DNA of 39,852 bases from Plakobranchus ocellatus (lineage: Eukaryota; Mollusca; Gastropoda; Plakobranchidae), in NCBI GenBank assembly GCA_019648995.1, contig BLXT01007679.1, positions 762,761 through 802,612 of the forward strand. Reading direction: 5' to 3'. Of the stretch, positions 34,501 through 39,852 are shown piece after piece. The notes below the pieces were generated by a model. It did no database searches, had not been told where the DNA came from, and saw nothing but the letters and a program-made list of their open reading frames with translations. Each line of letters opens with the position of its first letter. Within the stretch, counting starts at the first letter, position 1. The position numbers were made by a program, and so were the translations under genes.

Positions 34501-35665
34501 TAAAAATTTATTATCCGACATTTTCATTTCTAGTTTTGCTAACTTATAAGATAGTAAATAAGAGCCCATCATCTTATTCAGCTTTGACAATTTCAGACAA
34601 GGGAGCTGTATTTATCAATAAGTACCAAAAAGCTAATAGATATCACTACTATGGCTACAATTATAATTGATCCTGCTGCTGCCATAGCTATTATAACCAC
34701 TACAGCATTACCAACGCTAGTGTAAAGCAATATTTAGTCCTTGATGTAATTAAGGGTAAGAAGAATTATTGTCATTTTTCGTCTTTTGCAAACCTCACAT
34801 ACCATTTTCCCATAGTGTCAGCCAAGTAACGCAATGTTGCCCTTTGATAATTTTATCTCACCTTTGGACTATCAGGACTATCTAGTGCACTTTGAAATTC
34901 TATTATAGAAAGTGATAATTGGTCAAATGATTAAAACATTACCTTTAATTATAAAATAGAAAAGTGTGATGTATGTCCATTGAATGAAACTTTTCAAGAA
35001 TACTTAGCATGTAAAGTAGGTGGCAACTCCAGCCAAACCCATAGACATGCCTGAACAGCAAAATAGCTTGGCATTAGTGAAAAATGTGGGGGCAACAATG
35101 CAATTAACTATATAGAATCAAATGGGTTGCCATCAGTTAAAAAAAAAAATGTACCTGCAACATGGTAGGTGATTTTTCAGGACTTCCCAGCCATTTCACT
35201 TCACATGGTGACTCCATTATTTTATTCTGATGAGTAAAAAAGAAACTTAAAAAAAACTTATAACATATTAAAATATATTTTCATCCATGGTTAACTCTCA
35301 AAGGAAAAAATCAAACATAACAAAATTTGCACTACATTGAGTAATGGACAATGCTTCTATTTAAAAAAAATACACTTCCGCTCAAAAAAAAAAAAAAAAT
35401 TTACAAGACTTCTTAGAATAGAAGCTCTGTAAAGAAAATTAGCCATACAATTTTTATGGACAATTCTTTAAATTAATGGACACCTTTACCTGACGAACTT
35501 ATTTTTCACACCATTTTACCTGTTTTGTTTTAAAAATAAAAAAGAAAATGAAAGAAAGAAAAATAAAAAAATTAAGAGAAGCACTCACATCTATAGTTGT
35601 TGAGGTAAATTCAAACAAAGACTGGTCAAAATCAGCATTACCATCGAGTAAAACATCAAATGATT
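28513..35665 (-). CDS. HMG-box protein, 3' part, MEIOSIN/BHMG1-like candidate
   Basis: A minus-strand gene assembled from exons 35589-35665, 35155-35226, 34862-34899, 34406-34471, 33537-33893, 32035-32182, 31371-31476, 30483-30626, 29833-29922 and 28513-28588, about 390 residues in all. The last three exons encode an HMG box, WMNGFMMYSRIHRKKFIQ then KHPGFHTAMISKLMGHAW and EEQRPYTEKAKFCAQEL, and then stop. A C-terminal box with NGF and QRPY signatures recalls the meiotic regulator MEIOSIN (BHMG1), which as I remember it also has an N-terminal bHLH. No bHLH was found here and the 5' end is missing, so the identity is tentative. The upstream exons are Ser/Lys-rich and unrecognised. The join between 35155 and 34862 is not phase-consistent. 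Confidence 0.65.
29833..29922 (-). CDS. HMG-box gene exon, HMG helices 2-3
   Basis: Codes KHPGFHTAMISKLMGHAW then RSMSSEEQRPY, the middle of an HMG box with the conserved Trp and the EExxPY turn. Acceptor TTTCTTGCAG, donor GTATGA, both in phase 2. Confidence 0.85.
30483..30626 (-). CDS. HMG-box gene exon, HMG helix 1
   Basis: Codes an acidic/Ser-rich stretch (TENVLEEECSKVLKETSG) and then RKSSWMNGFMMYSRIHRKKF, the first HMG helix (family form xPxNxFMxFSxxxR). Acceptor CCTTGCAG, donor GTAAGT. Confidence 0.85.
31061..31246. repeat. Two adjacent short tandem repeats (periods 41 and 48 bp)
   Basis: ATGCCATCTGCATGATAATG units start at 31061, 31102 and, partially, 31143. ATACGTAAATCCATATAAAG units start at 31161 and 31209. 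The two arrays meet without a gap, inside an intron of the HMG-box gene. Confidence 0.93.
31371..31476 (-). CDS. HMG-box gene exon (ELHGLLKKEIIEWDE)
   Basis: Codes SEIQVQAETEIMLSA then SELHGLLKKEIIEWDENAA. The acceptor TTCTACACAG is good. The strong donor at GTAACA (exon end 31367) gives a phase that would stop in the next exon. The weaker GTGGGT donor four bases earlier (exon end 31371) keeps the frame and was chosen. Confidence 0.6.
32035..32182 (-). CDS. HMG-box gene exon (MVPLRLSKRKQ)
   Basis: Codes 49 residues, MVPLRLSKRKQSSPKRT then PLYNISNLAQDIP, VEFDESFKEAAHWIKKEIS. The basic Ser-Pro-rich start is followed by an acidic helical segment. Acceptor TTTTACCAG, donor GTGGCA, phase 0 in and 1 out, and the next exon agrees. 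An initiator ATG here is possible but is not required. Confidence 0.7.
33537..33893 (-). CDS. HMG-box gene exon, longest (119 codons)
   Basis: An open 357-bp exon with acceptor TTTCCCTAG and donor GTGAGT, phase 0 on both sides. It codes GTTSIFGIQCDPHTPEDQ, an acidic/Ser-rich middle, and a Cys-containing CHKRVFNLSQVVPCASCSA segment. No domain was recognised. Its length and clean splice sites make it the best support for a gene upstream of the HMG box. Confidence 0.75.
34406..34471 (-). CDS. Candidate HMG-box gene exon
   Basis: Codes LGPSIENNSSDCSWHTHSENSE, phase 0 into the next exon through donor GTAATT. The acceptor used here (TTGTCAAG) has a poor pyrimidine tract. An acceptor at 34490 would add KRWIVK but needs a different incoming phase. 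Confidence 0.45.
34862..34899 (-). CDS. Candidate HMG-box gene mini-exon (38 bp)
   Basis: Codes FQSALDSPDSPK between acceptor TCTATAATAG and donor GTGAGA. The outgoing phase fits the next exon. The incoming phase (1) does not fit the exon at 35155, so a missed exon or an error lies between them. Confidence 0.4.
35155..35226 (-). CDS. HMG-box gene exon (NKIMESPCEVKWLGSP)
   Basis: Codes NKIMESPCEVKWLGSP then EKSPTMLQ, with acceptor CTCATCAG and donor CAG/GTACAT, phase 0 on both sides. The internal ATG (MESPCEV) could be a start in a shorter isoform. Confidence 0.6.
35589..35665 (-). CDS. HMG-box gene, most upstream exon found
   Basis: Codes SFDVLLDGNADFDQSLF then EFTSTTID, an acidic hydrophobic segment of the kind seen in activation domains. 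Acceptor CTCATTCAG (phase 1), donor GTGAGT (phase 0). Further 5' exons, including any bHLH, were not found between here and 39230. Confidence 0.6.
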
Positions 35666-35669
35666 CTGA

Positions 35670-36260
35670 ATGAGATTAATAATAAAAAAAAATTAATGCA
35701 AGAAAAATGCATAAAATGCAGCTCTTTAACAAAACTTGTCATAAATGTCCAAAAGTTCAAAAATGATCTATTCAACAAAATGCTATGAACATGGTTTTAT
35801 CATTGGACCTCATATTCATCATTCTAACAATTATTTCTAGTTTTATTTTTAAGGCTGCTGTAAATTTTTTTTGCTTTGAGTGATCAAACGACTTGCTTCG
35901 TTAAAAAATATCCCTGAATATTTCTTGAAATTGTTTCTAAGCATCAGATTACAATATGTTGTTCAAAAAAAGCTACCTAGTCAATCTGTTATTTATTTCT
36001 CAATTCATTGTGTGTTCATTTTACTCCTAATTTTTGTTGTTGATGTTAATATTATGTCTGGACACTGACATTTTTTCTCATTTGTCTGGAGAGTAGTGAG
36101 ACAAAATTGTTGTAATTGATATGAGATATGTATCTAAACAAAAAATAAGATTTCTGAACTTTTTATACAATGTCCAGCACATTTGGATTTTGCCTAGATT
36201 TAATGGAGAGGAATTTCTCAACCATCCAACTATTTGCACATTTAAATATTTATACATTTT
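35670..36260. other. Non-coding stretch upstream of the HMG-box gene exons
   Basis: AT-rich, with no exon or element recognised on either strand. Confidence 0.45.
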
Positions 36261-36263
36261 AGG

Positions 36264-36441
36264 CACCAGAAAAGAATTTTGTAGAGGACTAGATGAAACT
36301 GTGAACATAAACTTTAAAATTTTATGCACCAGAAACGAGTTTTGTCCACAACTGGATGAAACTGTGAACATAAACCTTAAAATTTTATGCACCAGAAAAG
36401 TTTTGTCCACAACTGGATGAAACTGTGAGCATAAACCTTAC
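36264..36441. repeat. Minisatellite, three 63-bp units
   Basis: Units starting CACCAGAAA at 36264, 36327 and 36390 share TGGATGAAACTGTGAACATAA (first unit AGATGAAAC, third GTGAGCATAA). Because 63 is a multiple of three, the array leaves long open frames on both strands that look like repeat proteins but need not be genes. Confidence 0.95.
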
Positions 36442-36654
36442 ACATTTCTTTAAAGCTTTTTTTTTTTTTTATCTTTTTCCTTTTAGAACTGTAAAGTTGA
36501 GTTATTTCTTTGCATAGTGAGCATATGTTAAAGTGGATTAAGTAAGTTTTATTTTGTGACTTCTTTGTCCCTATTTAACAGACCAATTTTTGGAAATGCC
36601 TCATATACATGTATTTTTATTTTTGTCATCTATGACAGAAAACAGAGTATCATC

Positions 36655-38125
36655 ATGAGATACCTGGTCTGGAACAGACATTGGCGATCATATCCCTCCA
36701 CTCAAACCTATTCTCAGTTAACCTTACAAAGTTGTTATTGCTACCCTTGCCTTTTGCCCATGACGTAAAATTTTCAATAACAGTTATTCTCTGTCTACAT
36801 CTACTGTGTTTGCCTTCAATCTTTCTATTGATTGCTAAGTGTTCTAAAACCCTTGTGTCGGCAAATATGGCCTCAAAACTGTAGTTGCCCCTGTCTTATG
36901 GTTTTAATGAATGATCGCTCAAGATAAGCCTCTTTGGTACTAGGCCTAATTCACTTAACTTTTTTTCTGTCCATGATGTCCTCATCATTCTTCTGATAAA
37001 CCACATCTCTACTGCTTTTAGTTTCTTCTCTATTTCTTTGTTTATTGTCCAACACTCAATACCATACAAAAGTACTGACCACACATGTTTTAATTAACCT
37101 TATTTTGGTTTTTATACTCATGTTTCTATTTGCCGGTATTGTTTCATTTTTTGGAATGTATCTTTGGCCATGGCTACTCTTTTACTTATTTCACTTGTGC
37201 ATCTGCCATCTGATTCTGATATTATCAGGTAACCTAGATATTTGAATTTTCAAACTTGCTTGATTTATTTACCTTTGCTAAAGACATTGCACTTGGGGTT
37301 AGACGATTTCTTTGAGATGACCATACATCCCGGTTTCTTTACATTCAAAGACAGGCCCATTCTTTAGCACTCAAAAACTGCAGTATATAGAAGTTTTTGG
37401 AGTTGTTTGCCAGATTCTGCTATTAAAACTGTATCATCTGCAAACCTGAGATTATTAAGATTCTCTACATTTATTTTTAAGCTTGAAATACCATCAAGAT
37501 TCCTTAAGATTATTTCACTATATAGATTAAAAAGATCAGGAGACATTACACATCCTTGCCTCACATTTCTTTTGATGGGTTTGAAACCATTATGTTCTCT
37601 TTCAATTCTTACAGATGCAGTCTGATCCCAGTATAAATTTCTAATTACTCTCAGATCTTTCCCTTCGATGTCTATTTTTTTCTAACATACGAAACAGCTC
37701 TGCATGTCTTACTTTGTCAAAGGCCTTAGAATAACCAATGAAACAGAGATGGAGATCTTTTTGCATTTCTATACACCTGTCAAGCATTGACAAAGTGAAT
37801 ATTGCATTTCTAGTCCCTTTATCAGGCATTAAGTCAAACTGATTTGGACAAATTTCTGGTCTTAAGACTCTTGCACATTCTATGCATCAAAACGCATAAC
37901 ACTAACAGTATTTTTGTAAAATGGCTCATTAAACTGATTGTTCTATAAAGTTCACATTCTGTTGCTCCTGGTGTTTTGGGCAGTACTATAAAAACAGATT
38001 TACAAAGATCTTCTGGAATTGTACCACCACTTTACGAAGTTTTGTTGTCAGGTTCATTTCTTTATCTGATGCTTCGATTATTTTTAGTAGTATGTGATCT
38101 GGTCAGGGGTAAAAGTAATGATTTC
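36655..38125 (-). mobile_element. LINE RT relic, copy F (best RT core in the window)
   Basis: Read from the high coordinate, the relic shows a PDQIT-like block (about 38100), IPEDLCKSVFIVLPK in shifted frames (about 38020), GATECELYRTISLMSHFTK (about 37940), KGTRNAIFTLSMLDRCIEM, LCFIGYSKAFDKVRHAELF (about 37725), MRQGCVMSPDLFNLYSEII (37564 down), LNNLRFADDTVLIAES with the catalytic ADD intact (about 37430), then VLLYGIECWTINKEIEKKL (about 37070) and IRRMMRTSWTEKKLSE. It ends with MIANVCSRPG at about 36690-36665 and a TCATGATGATAC tail. Several frameshifts and stops make it inactive. Confidence 0.9.
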
Positions 38126-38741
38126 TTGATTTTTTTGTGCTTGGCACCCAGTGCCAGGCAGGGTTCAGACTGCCTACTTCCAGTATATATATATAGATAA
38201 TGACTTTTCTGCTTTGTTTTATTTTAAGTCGCAGACTTTTGTTTTATTTTTTAAGGATTACTTCTATTTCAATTTGCATACAAACTTATCTTTCTTGTTG
38301 TGTCGCTTAGTCTGACACTGAAAGCTTAAGAGTATCATTGCTGTGCTTGATCTCACAAAATGGACATGTTAAATATATTAATTCTTTCAAGACAGATTTT
38401 TTTTTGGGTGCAGACGTAATCAGGGTGTCCAGGGAAGTCAGGTCTTGAAAAATCCTACCATAATTTTAAAAATCCTACCATTATCACGGCCTAAAAACAG
38501 TAGCAGCAGAAAAAAACGAGAACTTAACAGCCTTAAGTTTAATACCTCATAATGGACTATGTTGGCTTACCTTTAAAAGCTACCTCTTGTGTTCTTCTTG
38601 CTTGTCAGATAAGTTTTTCTACTGTTCTTGTGTCAATCAATTACTCCTACTTGTGGTTGCCACTATGTACAATAATAGCAAACCAATGAGTGTCCATATC
38701 TACTGTTCTGTTATGAGTCTTCTACCTTACTTGCATTCACA
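38126..38741. other. Stretch without a supported gene
   Basis: Contains a short TA repeat (about 38184-38196) and a duplicated AAAATCCTACCAT (38449 and 38469). A weak exon-like segment on the minus strand ends at a GTAAGC donor near 38572, but only one short open frame supports it. Confidence 0.35.
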
Positions 38742-39173
38742 TTAAGACATTATATTAATCTTCCTGTTCACCTCAGCTCTCAAGACCGCATTGTTTGACA
38801 CTTTGAGAGGTGCAGGTTGTTTGGAGTTAGGCCTACTTTCAAGGGGCAAATCTGTGTTGGGCATAGAAGGTCCAAGCTGATCAATTTTAGAAGTTACACA
38901 TCCTGGTGACTGAGTCGCACTCGAGCTGGTGCTGTTTGTGCTTATCTTTGCATAGGATAACAAAGATCTAGATCCACAGCTACTGGTTTGTGCCTTTGCA
39001 TGCTTTTTAGAGTCCATATGAGAAATTAGTGCTTTGATGCCAGACTGTCCAATAATATAGGTCTGTGAACAGTACTTACATGTAAATTCTGTCTTTTCAT
39101 TAGGAATTTCCATCAACCATTCAGAAAATTTTGGATCCGACAACCACTCGGGATTAAAATAACACTTTCCCAT
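38742..39173 (-). CDS. BED-like zinc-finger fragment of a transposon-derived gene
   Basis: An open frame from an ATG at 39171-39173 (an in-frame ATG at 39230 would add 19 residues) to TAA at 38742. It begins MGKCYFNPEWLSDPKFSEWL and contains FTCKYCSQTYIIGQSGIKAL then ISHMDSKKHAKAQ, a CX2C...HX4H finger of BED type. A Ser/Thr/Pro-rich linker ends in VLRAE. In related hAT-like host or transposon proteins the RAE segment leads into a WALK..SHYS block, which is absent here. A GTGAAC donor right after VLRAE (38771) allows splicing, but no next exon was found. Single-exon fragment or 5' end of a gene. Confidence 0.5.
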   Translation of the reverse strand: MGKCYFNPEWLSDPKFSEWLMEIPNEKTEFTCKYCSQTYIIGQSGIKALISHMDSKKHAKAQTSSCGSRSLLSYAKISTNSTSSSATQSPGCVTSKIDQLGPSMPNTDLPLESRPNSKQPAPLKVSNNAVLRAEVNRKINIMS

Positions 39174-39209
39174 GATGAATGTCATTGTCTTTACAATGAC
39201 GTGAATAAG

Positions 39210-39460
39210 TAGATCTAAGAGGCTCTTCAAAATCCTTTGATTGTAGATCTAGATCTAAAAATTTATGTATTGTCTTGATCAAGATTCTAAATTATAGTCT
39301 CATTTAGAATCGTAATCTAATCTAGATCTAGAGCTAGATTCTAGGGCTAGGCCTAGATTTGATCAGTTAAGTCCGTTGAGATTCTCTTGTACAACACTCT
39401 AAACACTTAATGCACAGGTAGATCTACCTACAGCTGCAATCCTAGAAACAGATCTAGAAA
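39210..39460. repeat. AGATCT-rich palindromic cluster near the right-hand gene start
   Basis: GTAGATCTAGATCT, AATCTAGATCTAGAGCTAGA and GGTAGATCTACC-type palindromes recur, like the cluster at 7354-7455. It lies upstream of the candidate start at 39737 and of the BED-like frame. Confidence 0.75.
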
Positions 39461-39698
39461 TCTAAATCTTATGCTAATATGAAAACAAGTTTATCAGCCT
39501 TTGTGAATGCCAAGTTACAAGTGTTTGTTGAAGTGATAAACTGTAACAATATCCAACTTTAGGTAAATGAGGCATGGCATAAAGAAAGAAACATAAGTCT
39601 CGCGGTACAATATCAACAATATTGTTAAAAGATAACGATATATAGCCTAATACTACATAGGCCTCAGGTCGGAACAATCGCTATAAGCATCGTCTACA

Positions 39699-39710
39699 TG
39701 CGCATGCGCT
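39699..39710. promoter_or_regulatory. Palindromic NRF1-type site
   Basis: TGCGCATGCGCT contains the perfect palindrome GCGCATGCGC, the NRF1 consensus found in many housekeeping and divergent promoters of animals. It lies 27 bp before the candidate ATG at 39737 and is one of the few CpG-rich spots in this AT-rich window. Confidence 0.65.
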
Positions 39711-39736
39711 GCCCGCTTCTAGGTCAACAAAACAAA

Positions 39737-39852
39737 ATGGCGTCGTACATGCCGCACTTCGATAAATTCGCATTTTTAATGCCGCCAACGAACCTAACCA
39801 TCTCCCGTCGAGCAATTTTTTTTTTCCGACCAAGAATTAAAAATCCGACTTT
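39737..39852 (+). CDS. Candidate first exon of an unknown gene (runs off the window)
   Basis: The ATG lies in AAAATGGCGTCG, a YY1-like start context close to the one at ZNF830, just after an NRF1-type site. The frame stays open to the window edge (38 codons), starting MASYMPHFDKFAFLMPPTNL and continuing basic. No family was recognised. It could also be 5' UTR or promoter sequence of another frame. Confidence 0.35.
   Translation, partial: MASYMPHFDKFAFLMPPTNLTISRRAIFFFRPRIKNPT

Noticed and set aside
36121..36420. A 99-codon plus-strand frame with 21-residue repeats
   Set aside because: It is fully explained by the 63-bp minisatellite, and the opposite strand is equally open.
1..39852. tRNA, rRNA genes, CRISPR arrays, bacterial operons
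   Set aside because: No cloverleaf, rRNA core or spaced direct-repeat array was recognised by eye, and the spliced genes show that this is a eukaryotic chromosome.

Overview
This is an AT-rich animal genome window with spliced genes, several classes of decayed transposon, long introns and one run of N. The mix of Gypsy-type LTR, Penelope-like, mariner and LINE relics, plus clusters of the palindrome AGATCT, suggests a lophotrochozoan, most likely a gastropod mollusc. That taxonomic call is an inference and not certain.

Layout. Positions 1-6900 are a transposon graveyard. They hold a LINE reverse-transcriptase (RT) relic (1-345), a broken Ty3/Gypsy element with gag, RT and RNase H remnants (about 485-3545), a second longer LINE relic (about 4329-5925), and a Penelope-like RT relic on the minus strand (about 6120-6860).

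Positions 7164-16752 hold the one gene I can name with confidence. It is a nine-exon plus-strand orthologue of ZNF830 (CCDC16/OMCG1), the C2H2 zinc-finger protein of the XAB2/spliceosome complex. The exons join in frame to a 339-residue protein. Two 5'-truncated LINE copies sit in sense orientation in introns 3 and 8, each with its target-site duplication intact and each ending in a TGATGATGA tail.

Downstream of ZNF830 is an unusual fold-back mariner derivative (17893-18840). It has arms of about 300 bp around the DNA-binding half of a transposase, and the only assembly gap in the window lies inside its left arm. From 19366 to about 28400 I see no host gene, only a LINE relic just before, a 103-bp tandem duplication, a possible piggyBac-like fragment and a mariner relic.

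Positions 28513-35665 contain the 3' part of a minus-strand multi-exon gene that ends in an HMG box. The box and its C-terminal position recall MEIOSIN/BHMG1, but that identity is tentative and the N-terminus was not found. Upstream of it are a LINE RT relic on the minus strand (36655-38125) and a BED-like zinc-finger fragment (38742-39173). At the right edge a palindromic NRF1-type site and an ATG inside a YY1-like context suggest the promoter and first exon of another plus-strand gene.

The two host genes converge on the transposon-rich middle. Nothing suggests that they work together.
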